Source of the DNA: Longimicrobium sp.
GTDB taxonomy: Bacteria > Gemmatimonadota > Gemmatimonadetes > Longimicrobiales > Longimicrobiaceae
Direction of reading: 5' to 3'
Assembly (NCBI RefSeq): GCF_035474595.1
Contig: NZ_DATIND010000097.1
Location: forward strand, 1-64,000
DNA length: 64,000 nucleotides
Shown here: positions 50,518 to 57,415 of the stretch, piece by piece
Layout: each line of letters begins with the position of its first letter
Position numbering within the stretch: position 1 is the stretch's first letter
Program-made: the position numbers and the translations under genes
Notes under the pieces: model-generated
Database searches by the model: none
Told to the model about the DNA's origin: nothing
Seen by the model: the letters and a program-made list of their open reading frames with translations, nothing else

Positions 50518-50710
50518 CCCGGGAATGGAATTCCCGGGCAACAACCGCACAAAGTCCCTGCGGGACTGCCATCCGGTATCGCGGCGGTTCTGCAGCCTCG
50601 GCGCGATCCCCGCCAAGGTTGCGCCTCGGCATCCGAAGCGCGCCGGGGGCGAGGCCGCAGTCCGCGAAGCGGACTTTGTGCTTTTGTTGCCCGGGAATTC
50701 CATTCCCGGG
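50518..50710. repeat. R1 inverted pair (copies 14 and 15), 193 bp
   Basis: Copy 14 (50518-50567, plus): CCCGGGAAT/ATTCCCGGG, AGTCCCTGCGGGACT. Copy 15 (50659-50710, minus): the same first stem, but second stem AGTCCGC/GCGGACT. Nothing else is seen in the 50402-50749 spacer. Confidence 0.82.
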
Positions 50711-50749
50711 AAGGGCCACCGCCCGCCAGCCATCCCGCTCTCACCACCC

Positions 50750-51328
50750 TCACCGCGGGTTGGGCACCCACGCCGTGTCGGCCACGCCGTAGCGGCGGTT
50801 GGCCAGGCGCGCGAGGGTGAAGAGGAGATCGGAGAGGCGATTGAGATACCTGATCTCGTCCGCCCCCACCGTGGCCTCGTGCGAGAGCGCGACCACGCGG
50901 CGCTCGGCGCGGCGGCAGACGGTGCGCGCCAGGTGCAGCGCCGCGCCTGCCGGCGCCCCGCCGGGGAGGATGAAGCTGGCCAGCGGCTCCAGCTCCGCGT
51001 CGGCCGCGTCGATCCAGCGCTCCAGCGCCTCGATGCGCGCCGCGTCCAGCGGCGGGATGAAGGCGTTCTCGCGGCCGCCGTCCTCCGGCGCGGGGGTGGC
51101 CAGGTTCGCGCCGAGGGTGAACAGGTCCGCCTGCACCTGCCGCAGCCCCGCCGCCATCTCCCCCTCCCCCGCCGCCTCCAGGTGCAGCACGACCAGGCCG
51201 AGCGTGGAGTTCAGCTCGTCGACCTCGCCGTAGGCGTCCACGCGCACGTGGTCCTTGGGCACGCGCCCGCCGCCGAACAATCCCGTCTCGCCGCGGTCGC
51301 CAGTCTTCGTGTAGATCTTCATCGTCAT
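50750..51328 (-). CDS. Cob(I)yrinic acid a,c-diamide adenosyltransferase, PduO type
   Basis: This 192-aa enzyme adenosylates corrinoids with ATP to make adenosylcobalamin. The N-terminal ATP loop KIYTKTGDRGETGLFGG, DAYGEVDELNSTLGLV and the C-terminal RRAERRVVAL ... YLNRLSDLLFTLAR (with the conserved Arg and Asn) match PduO/CobO-type MMAB. The ATG overlaps the stop of the DinB-like gene by 4 bases. No cobalamin riboswitch is seen. It implies use of a B12-dependent enzyme. Confidence 0.93.
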   Translation of the reverse strand: MTMKIYTKTGDRGETGLFGGGRVPKDHVRVDAYGEVDELNSTLGLVVLHLEAAGEGEMAAGLRQVQADLFTLGANLATPAPEDGGRENAFIPPLDAARIEALERWIDAADAELEPLASFILPGGAPAGAALHLARTVCRRAERRVVALSHEATVGADEIRYLNRLSDLLFTLARLANRRYGVADTAWVPNPR

Positions 51329-52041
51329 GCGGATTCCCCGTGGTCGAGCGCGGCGGCGGCGGCGCGGCCGAGCGTCCATTCCAGCCAGAGCAGGCGGCGC
51401 AGCACCTTGCGCGGCGTCCACTCCTCGCCGTCCAGCTCCACGCGCGCGCCGCGGCGGTCCGCGTCCAGATGGCCCAGATGCTGGACGACCAGCGCCATCG
51501 CCGTGTCCAGCCGCCCGATGGTCGAATCCGGCGTCTCCGCCATCGGCGACGCGCCCAGGCGGCCGAGCGTCCACCACTGGGCGCGGGCCAGCTCCTCCAG
51601 CACCTGGCGGATGGTCCACCCGCCCTCGGCCGGCGCGTCGAGCGCGGCGTCGACGCCGCGGCGGGGGATGCGGCGGATACGCGCGAGCAGCGTTCCGCGC
51701 AGGTCGCCCAGCAGCCGCACGCCATGCCGCAGCTCGTCGTCGCCCAGCGCGCGCAGGTCGGCGGCGAAGAGGGCGGCGCTCTCGCCGATGGCGGTCTTCG
51801 CGTCGGTCTCGATCCACTCGTCCACTGCGATCTCCAGCTCGGCGTCGGGCGGGGGGACGGGCTCGCCGACGGAGGCCAGGAAGCGCAGCCACTCGTTCAG
51901 GTCGCGCTCGAACGCCGCCAGCGCTTCGCCGGGAGATGCGCCCACGCCCGCGCACCCCGCTGCATCGAGCGGATGCACCCACAGGTATCCGTCCGCGCCC
52001 TGCTCCAGGCCGATGGAGATGCGGGTCGGGGATGTAGTCAT
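51325..52041 (-). CDS. HicB-like plus DinB-like domain protein
   Basis: This is a 238-aa protein. Residues 1-55 resemble a HicB-type ligand-binding fold (GADGYLWVHPLDAAGCAGVG, GEALAAFERDLNEWLRFL). Residues 80-235 form a four-helix DinB-like domain (GGWTIRQVLEELARAQWWTL, STIGRLDTAMALVVQHLGHL, WTPRKVLRRLLWLEWTLGR). The His metal triad of DinB is incomplete. It is coupled by overlap to the adenosyltransferase gene, a surprising partner; no shared role is known. Confidence 0.75.
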   Translation of the reverse strand: MTTSPTRISIGLEQGADGYLWVHPLDAAGCAGVGASPGEALAAFERDLNEWLRFLASVGEPVPPPDAELEIAVDEWIETDAKTAIGESAALFAADLRALGDDELRHGVRLLGDLRGTLLARIRRIPRRGVDAALDAPAEGGWTIRQVLEELARAQWWTLGRLGASPMAETPDSTIGRLDTAMALVVQHLGHLDADRRGARVELDGEEWTPRKVLRRLLWLEWTLGRAAAAALDHGESA

Positions 52042-52104
52042 CTATCTACAATTCAAAGAGTTAAAGACATCCGCGCGGGCGTCGGCGGCGGCTCGTTACG
52101 TCCG

Positions 52105-52301
52105 CATCGCGCCCTCTCCGGCCGGCTTAGGCCGTCCACCTCTCCCGTACCGGGAGAGGTAGCCATCCCGCATCTCCGCCACCCCGAAACATGGGTGCGG
52201 ACAGAGGTTGCAGGCCCCGCGCATGGCTTGGCAGCCCCCCTCGCCCGGAACGGGAGAGGGCGAGCGCTCTAAGGCGCGGGGAGAGGGCGGCGCGGATGCA
52301 T
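52105..52301 (+). repeat. R2 composite repeat
   Basis: The 59-bp block at 52105-52163 and second block at 52234-52301. The outer ends GCATCGCGCCCTCTCC and GGGGAGAGGGCGGCGCGGATG are mutually inverted. It fills the 52042-52348 spacer. Confidence 0.8.
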
Positions 52302-52348
52302 CCGAAGCGCACCTTGCTTCCCCTCTCCCCTCGCCTCTCGTCCCCCCG

Positions 52349-53266
52349 TCAATCCACCCCCGCCTCCAGCAGCTCCAGCGTCCCCGCATCCGCATCCAGC
52401 CTCGCCCGAACGCCCTCGGGGAGCGTCCAGTTGTCCTCGACGTGGCCGAAGGGAAAGCCGTACGCGACGGGGATTCCCAGATCGCCCAGGCGATCACAGA
52501 GGACGTCGATGGCTTCGGGCTGATCGTCGCCGTTGGGTGTGACCTCGGTGAAGCCGCCGAGCGCGACACCGGCAACCCTGTCCAGCACGCCCGCCAGCCG
52601 CAACTGCGTCAGCAGGCGGTCCAGCCGGTACGCGGCCTCGCCGACCTCCTCGAGGAAGAGGATCGCGCCGTCCGCGTCGACCGCGAACCGCGTCCCCACC
52701 GTCGCGGCGACGAGCGCGAGGTTGCCGCCGACGAGCCGGCCCTCCGCCGCACCGGGGGCGATCGTCTCCGCGAGGCCGGTATCGTCCGGGAACGGGAGAA
52801 CGCCCGCGGGCCCGGTGCCGGTGAGCGCGCGGAGCAGCCCATCTTCCGAGAACGCGGTCAGGTTTTCCGTCGCGGGATGGGGACCGTGGAAGGAGACGAT
52901 CCCCAGGCGCTGGATGGCCAGGTGGAGCGTGGTGTTGTCGCTGAAGCCGATCACCGGCTTCGGGCGGCGGGCCAGCGCGTGCCAGTCGATGGCGTCCAGA
53001 ATGCGCATCACGCCGTAGCCGCCGCGCAGGCACCAGACCGCGTCCACCGCATCGTCGCGGAGCGCCGCGTTGAAGTCCGCCACACGATCGCCATCGGGCG
53101 CGGAAAGGTAGCCGTGGCGGCCGCGCGCGTGCTCGCCCACCACGGCCTCCCATCCCCATCCCCCCAGCCGTTCGACCGCCCGCTCCACCGCGCCCTCGCT
53201 CAGCGGACCGGCGGGGGCGACGAGCGCGACGCGGGCGCCTGGCTTCAGCGCGGGCGGCCGGATCAC
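52349..53266 (-). CDS. S66 family LD-carboxypeptidase (LdcA/MccF-like)
   Basis: This 305-aa serine peptidase has the nucleophile Ser109 in IGFSDNTTLHLA, LRGGYGVMRILDAIDW, GGNLALVAATVGT and LEEVGEAAYRLDRLL, with a C-terminal His region (FPFGHVEDNWTLPEGV). LdcA trims L-Ala-D-Glu-mDap-D-Ala in murein recycling; MccF relatives cleave microcin C-type antibiotics. The GTG start overlaps the MFS stop (GTGA), so the two are coupled. Confidence 0.9.
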   Translation of the reverse strand: MIRPPALKPGARVALVAPAGPLSEGAVERAVERLGGWGWEAVVGEHARGRHGYLSAPDGDRVADFNAALRDDAVDAVWCLRGGYGVMRILDAIDWHALARRPKPVIGFSDNTTLHLAIQRLGIVSFHGPHPATENLTAFSEDGLLRALTGTGPAGVLPFPDDTGLAETIAPGAAEGRLVGGNLALVAATVGTRFAVDADGAILFLEEVGEAAYRLDRLLTQLRLAGVLDRVAGVALGGFTEVTPNGDDQPEAIDVLCDRLGDLGIPVAYGFPFGHVEDNWTLPEGVRARLDADAGTLELLEAGVD

Positions 53267-54531
53267 GCCGCGCCTCCCGCGAGCAGCGCCAGCACGACGG
53301 CCGCCGCCGCGGCGATGCCGGACGCCGCCAGGAACGGCGCGGAGAGCCCCACGTGCTGCAGCGCCACGCCGCCGATCACCGGCCCGGCCACGCGCCCCAG
53401 CGCGGAGAGCGACTGGTAGACGCCCAGCAGCCGCCCCTGCTCGCCCGCCCCGCCCTGGTGCGAGATCAGCGACGACACCGACGGCGACGCCATCCCCTGC
53501 CCCAGCGCGAGCACGCCGACGCCGGCGAGCAGCAGCGCCATCGACGTCGCCAGCGCCGCGGCGGCGAGGCCGGCGGCGATCAGCGCCATCCCCAGCAGCG
53601 CCGTCCGCCGCTCGCCGGCGCGCTTCACCATCCGCCCGACCAGCGCGCCCTGGGCGATGACGGAGACGACGCCGAGGTACGCGAACAGGTACGCCACGCT
53701 GTGCGCGGAGACGTGCCAGCGCGCGTCCGCCCACAGGCTGAACGTCCCCTCCATCGCCGCGAAGGCCAGCGTGGCCAGGAAGCCGGCGGCGTACAGCGCG
53801 CGCAGCCGCCCGCTCGTCGCCCCGCCGAAGAGGAGGCGCAGGCGGTCGGCCAGCCCGAAGCCGCGCGACTGCGCCTGCCGCCGCGCGGGCGGGAGCGACT
53901 CGGGGAGGCGGACGACCGCCAGAAGCGCGTTGGCCAGCGTCACCCCCGCCGCGGCCAGGAACGGCGCCGCCATGCCGTAGCGCGACAGCACGCCCCCGAT
54001 CGCCGGGCCCACCACGAAGCCCAGCCCGAACGCCGCGCCGATCATCCCCATCCCCTTCGCGCGGTCCTCGGGGCCGGTGACGTCGGCGACGTAGGCCTGC
54101 GCCACGCCCACGTTGGCGCCCGCCAGCCCGTTGGCCGCGCGGGCGACGAAGAGCACCGGGAGCGAGCCGGCGAGGCCGAAGGCCAGGTACGACGCGGCCG
54201 AGCCGAAGAGCCCCAGGAGCAGCACCGGGCGCCGGCCCACGCGGTCGGAAACGCGCCCCCACCACGGCGCGAAGAAGAACTGCATGAGCGAGTACACGGC
54301 CAGCAGCCAGGCCACGGCCACCGGCCCGGCGCCGAAGCGCGCGGCGTACAGCGGGAGGAGGGGGATGACGATGCCGAACCCCACCAGGTCCAGGAACACG
54401 GTGAGGAACACGACGGCCAGCGGCGAGCGCCCGGCGGCCGGCGGGCGCGCGGCGGCGGCCCCGTCAGCGCCCGAAGGGGAGCCGGGCGAGGCTGCGGAGG
54501 TCGTTGATCTGGTCGAGGACGGACTTCTCAC
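53263..54531 (-). CDS. Major facilitator superfamily efflux transporter
   Basis: This is a 422-aa protein with 12 transmembrane segments. The MFS motif A GRVSDRVGRRPVLLLG lies in the loop after TM2 and motif C-like GFVVGPAIGGVLSRYG in TM5 (drug:H+ antiporter branch, TetA-like; VVFLTVFLDLVGFGIVIPLL start). The GTG at 54531 overlaps the upstream gene by 68 bp and gives a 35-residue hydrophilic extension; a later start near residue 36 cannot be excluded. Coupled to the S66 peptidase. Confidence 0.9.
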   Translation of the reverse strand: MRSPSSTRSTTSAASPGSPSGADGAAAARPPAAGRSPLAVVFLTVFLDLVGFGIVIPLLPLYAARFGAGPVAVAWLLAVYSLMQFFFAPWWGRVSDRVGRRPVLLLGLFGSAASYLAFGLAGSLPVLFVARAANGLAGANVGVAQAYVADVTGPEDRAKGMGMIGAAFGLGFVVGPAIGGVLSRYGMAAPFLAAAGVTLANALLAVVRLPESLPPARRQAQSRGFGLADRLRLLFGGATSGRLRALYAAGFLATLAFAAMEGTFSLWADARWHVSAHSVAYLFAYLGVVSVIAQGALVGRMVKRAGERRTALLGMALIAAGLAAAALATSMALLLAGVGVLALGQGMASPSVSSLISHQGGAGEQGRLLGVYQSLSALGRVAGPVIGGVALQHVGLSAPFLAASGIAAAAAVVLALLAGGAA

Positions 54532-54739
54532 CCTTCGCTTGCCCTTCAGCCGGGGCGGTGCGCGGCCCGGCGAGGGCGTCGCGCACGTCCAGGATCGCTT
54601 CCAGGTACAGCTGGTCGCGGCGGAAATCGAGATCCAGCCGCGCCTGCTCGCGCTCGTCGCCCGCGGCCCGGGCGCGCGCGTAGTGCTCGCGGTACACCGC
54701 CTCCAGGTTGGCGATCAGGTGCTCGCGCGGTCGTGGCAC
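54464..54739 (-). CDS. Small helical protein of unknown function
   Basis: This is a 91-aa charged, helical protein (REHLIANLEAVYREHYARAR, DLDFRRDQLYLEAILDVRDA, VLDQINDLRSLARLPFGR). The GTG at 54739 is chosen because GAGGGGGA lies 7 bp upstream; an upstream start at 54799 lacks one. It overlaps the MFS gene and heads this three-gene operon. Confidence 0.65.
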   Translation of the reverse strand: MPRPREHLIANLEAVYREHYARARAAGDEREQARLDLDFRRDQLYLEAILDVRDALAGPRTAPAEGQAKGEKSVLDQINDLRSLARLPFGR

Positions 54740-54857
54740 GGCGATTTCCCCCTCTCGCGGCAGGGCGGCGGCGTCTGCGTGATGGGCGGAAGATACCACC
54801 CGCGCGCGGGGCGTGACAACGCGCGGCCGGGTCGGCAGATTCAGCGCCGAGCGGGGA

Positions 54858-54894
54858 TAGGGGACAGGGGACAGGGGACAGAGGACAGGGAGAC
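54858..54894. repeat. SSR array, 8-bp unit (GGGGACAG)
   Basis: Three to four units between two divergent genes, abutting the Shine-Dalgarno of the TPR gene. Confidence 0.82.
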
Positions 54895-54900
54895 GACGAC

Positions 54901-55218
54901 GTGCAGGAAGACGCGCGCATCACTGCGCTGATGAAGATGGCGGAGTCGCGGCCGGACGACCCGCGGCCGCGCTTCGGCCTGGCGCTGGAGTTCGAGAAGG
55001 CGGGTCGATGGGAAGATGCCGCCCGCGAGCTGCGCGAATACCTCGCCCTCACCGACGACGAGGGAAACGCGTACGGCCGGCTCGGCAAAGCGCTCCGCGA
55101 GCTGGGCCGCGACGACGAGGCGAAGGCCGCCTACCAGCAGGGCATCGACGCCGCCTACCGCCACGGCCACCCTACGATGGCCGGCGAGTTCGAGGACGTG
55201 CTGGAGAATTGGGACTGA
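54901..55218 (+). CDS. Small TPR protein
   Basis: This 105-aa protein has about two and a half tetratricopeptide repeats (PRPRFGLALEFEKAGRWEDA, AYGRLGKALRELGRDDEAKA, AYQQGIDAAYRHGHPTMAGE) that mediate protein contacts. GTG start with AGGGAG at 8-bp spacing. No signal; partner unknown. Confidence 0.85.
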   Translation: MQEDARITALMKMAESRPDDPRPRFGLALEFEKAGRWEDAARELREYLALTDDEGNAYGRLGKALRELGRDDEAKAAYQQGIDAAYRHGHPTMAGEFEDVLENWD

Positions 55219-55221
55219 ACC

Positions 55222-55257
55222 GAAGTACGAAAGTACGAGGAGTACGGAAGTACGAAA
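55222..55257. repeat. SSR array, 8-bp unit (GTACGAAA/GTACGGAA)
   Basis: Four units starting 4 bp past the TPR gene stop, the same unit as at coaA. Confidence 0.84.
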
Positions 55258-55330
55258 CAGCATCGGGTCAGATCAGAACGCCGGCGTGCCCAGGTGTCCT
55301 CGCAGCCGGAGCCGGCTTCCGAGCCGAACA

Positions 55331-55382
55331 GCCTCGCGCAGTTTGCGAGGCTTCCCGTAGTTGTTGCTGCGGCTTCAGCCGC
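55331..55382 (-). repeat. R1 two-hairpin repeat, copy 16 (minus orientation)
   Basis: GCGGCTGAAGCCGC, CAACAACTACGGGAA, GCCTCGC ... GCGAGGC. Confidence 0.78.
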
Positions 55383-55442
55383 CGGTGAGAGGGCAGCCGC
55401 GCTGCGCCGGAATCGTCCCACCACCAACTTCCGCACTTCCCT

Positions 55443-56042
55443 TCACGCCTGCGCCGGCGGCGCGAACGCCGCCAGCGCGCGCATCCGCACGATCGTCTCG
55501 ATCTCGTACGCGATCGACTCCACGGACCGGCCGTCGGTGGGGATGGAGATGTCGGCGAGGCGATACAGGTCTTCGCGCGCCTCGATCATCTCCGCGATGC
55601 GCGGCACGGGATCGTCCAACTCGCGGAAGGGTCGCTCGATGGTGTCCATCTTCAGCCGCCGCGCCGTCTCCTCCGGCGACACCTTCAGCCACACCGCCAG
55701 CGTGTCGCCGCCCAGCCTCCGCAGCAGCTCCGGGCGCGTGATCCACCCGCCGCCGGGCGCGAGAACCAGGTAGGGCGTCTCGGCGACCTCCTCCGTGAGC
55801 GCCGCCTCCATCTCGCGCAGCGCCGACTGCCCGTCGCCCTGCACCAGGTCGCCGATGGTGCGTCCCTCCCGACGCTCGATCTCCACGTCGAAGTCCAGGA
55901 ACCGCCACTCCAGCCGCCGCGCGAGCGCCTGCCCTACGGTGCTCTTCCCCGCCGTCATGTAGCCCAGCAGGACGACGCGCACCACCGCCCGGGGGATCGG
56001 CGGCGCGGACGAATGATTCGGCGGCGGTGGGGCGTCGCTCAT
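55443..56042 (-). CDS. aroK: Shikimate kinase
   Basis: This 199-aa enzyme phosphorylates shikimate in aromatic amino acid synthesis. Walker A is GYMTAGKS at residues 27-34, with FLDFDVEIERREGRTI (substrate Asp), the GGG shikimate loop LAPGGGWITRPE and the lid near TIERPFRELDD. It carries an 18-residue proline-rich N-terminal extension. An upstream in-frame extension exists but lacks coding bias. Not clustered with other aro genes. Confidence 0.92.
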   Translation of the reverse strand: MSDAPPPPNHSSAPPIPRAVVRVVLLGYMTAGKSTVGQALARRLEWRFLDFDVEIERREGRTIGDLVQGDGQSALREMEAALTEEVAETPYLVLAPGGGWITRPELLRRLGGDTLAVWLKVSPEETARRLKMDTIERPFRELDDPVPRIAEMIEAREDLYRLADISIPTDGRSVESIAYEIETIVRMRALAAFAPPAQA

Positions 56043-56237
56043 GGCTGCGATGGAGGATGGCGGATCAGGATTGTCGCGGGTTGCGTGCGGCGGAGAGCAG
56101 GATGCGCGCCGGGAGAACGCGAGACGAGCATCGGCGCCGCGAGGCGACATCCTGCCCGCCCGGCTGGCCCCCTCCCCCGGCCCGTCCACCCGCTCCGCGG
56201 GGGGAGGGGAGAGCTCATCGCACGACAGTTTACTCCG

Positions 56238-57104
56238 CTACGACCCTGCTTCGGCCGGCGCTGCGAGTTCCGCGATCAGCTCCATCAGCTCCAGGCCGAC
56301 ATCCAGCATCCGCCCGTCCGCGTCCACGGCGGGGTCGTACGCGGTGATCGCGGCGGCGGCGATGGGGACGCGGGCGGCAAGGTCGCGGATGAAGCGCCGC
56401 ACCTCGTCCGCGGTGAGGCCGGCGGCGGGCTGGAAGCCGTTCGCGCGGCCGGCCTCGGGCGCGTGCACGTCCAGGTCTACGTGCAGGTAGATGCGCTGCA
56501 CGCGCGCGGCGAAGGCGTCCAGCTGCGACGCCGCATCGTCGCGGTCGCGCGCCGCGGCGGGCCCGAGCGCCAGGATGCGCGAGTGGTCGAGGAAGCGCTG
56601 CTCGCCCTCGTCCAGGTCGCGCGCGCCGGCGAGCAGAACGTGCTCCTCCGGCATCGCCGCGAAGCCGTCGATCCGCCGCGCGAGTCCCGTCCAGCAGCGG
56701 CCCAGCACCGTCGCGAGCGCCATCCCGTCCAGCATCCCGCTCACGGTCGTCTCCGGAGTGTTCAGGTCGCCGTGCGCGTCCAGCCAGACCACGCCGGTGC
56801 CGGCGGAGGGGAGCGCCGCCAGCGTTCCGACCGCGGAGAAGCAGTTCCCCGCCAGCACCAGCGGCAGCGATCCGCGCCCCAGCGCCGTCCGTACCGCGAA
56901 GGCGGTCGCGCGCGCCAGGTCGAACGCCGTGGCGATCTCCGTCGCCAGCTCCGGCTCCACGCCCACGGCGGTCTCGCGCACGCTCCCGGCGACCGCGCGC
57001 AGCCGCTCCGCCGCGCCCGCCTCGGCGAAGCGCAGCGGCCCCGCGCCCATCCGCTTGCCGCGATGCCCCGAGTCGTACGGCACCGTGATCAGGTCGATCG
57101 ACAT
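56238..57104 (-). CDS. Arginase/agmatinase-fold protein with altered metal site
   Basis: This is a 288-aa ureohydrolase-fold protein. WLDAHGDLN (109-113 DAHGD) and LHVDLDVHAP (Asp210, Asp212) supply five of the usual manganese ligands. The first motif, normally GGDHS, reads GNCFS at residues 86-90, so the His ligand of one metal is replaced by Cys. It may be an active variant, a formiminoglutamase-like enzyme with another metal, or non-catalytic. A GNCFS branch of the arginase family may exist; I cannot confirm it here. Confidence 0.82.
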   Translation of the reverse strand: MSIDLITVPYDSGHRGKRMGAGPLRFAEAGAAERLRAVAGSVRETAVGVEPELATEIATAFDLARATAFAVRTALGRGSLPLVLAGNCFSAVGTLAALPSAGTGVVWLDAHGDLNTPETTVSGMLDGMALATVLGRCWTGLARRIDGFAAMPEEHVLLAGARDLDEGEQRFLDHSRILALGPAAARDRDDAASQLDAFAARVQRIYLHVDLDVHAPEAGRANGFQPAAGLTADEVRRFIRDLAARVPIAAAAITAYDPAVDADGRMLDVGLELMELIAELAAPAEAGS

Positions 57105-57213
57105 CCCGCCACCTCCCGGTCTCGCGTGATGCGCGCAATCTAAACGTCAGGACCACGCCGGGCAGCAGAGGAGCGGAGGCGTTCAGCATCCCCCTCTGCT
57201 CCTCCAGAGAGGG

Positions 57214-57261
57214 GCGAATGAATTCGCGGCAACAACGGCCCGAAGTCCGCCTTCGCGGACT
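57214..57261 (+). repeat. R1 two-hairpin repeat, copy 17
   Basis: GCGAATGAATTCGC, GGCAACAACGGCCCGA, AGTCCGCCTTCGCGGACT; almost identical to copies 1 and 3. It lies in the 57105-57415 spacer, which also holds the gyrA terminator. Confidence 0.82.
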
Positions 57262-57336
57262 CCCTCGCCGCCATCTTCGCTGATCCGGAATGCCGCTCAG
57301 GACTGTCTCTGCGTGAGATCGCCGTCGAGAGCGCAG

Positions 57337-57371
57337 GAAAAAGGGCGGAGCACCTCGCGGCGCTCCGCCCT
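57337..57371 (-). terminator. Intrinsic terminator of gyrA
   Basis: On the minus strand: AGGGCGGAGC stem, 10-nt loop, GCTCCGCCCT, then TTTTTCC. A textbook hairpin with U-tract 45 bp after the gyrA stop. Confidence 0.85.
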
Positions 57372-57415
57372 CCGTCACTCCTCTCCGCGTCTCCGCGTCT
57401 CCGCGTGAGACCCGG

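Noticed and set aside
50402-51750. Cobalamin riboswitch upstream of the adenosyltransferase
   Set aside because: The gene is the second of an overlapping pair and I see no B12-box sequence in the spacer at 52042-52348.
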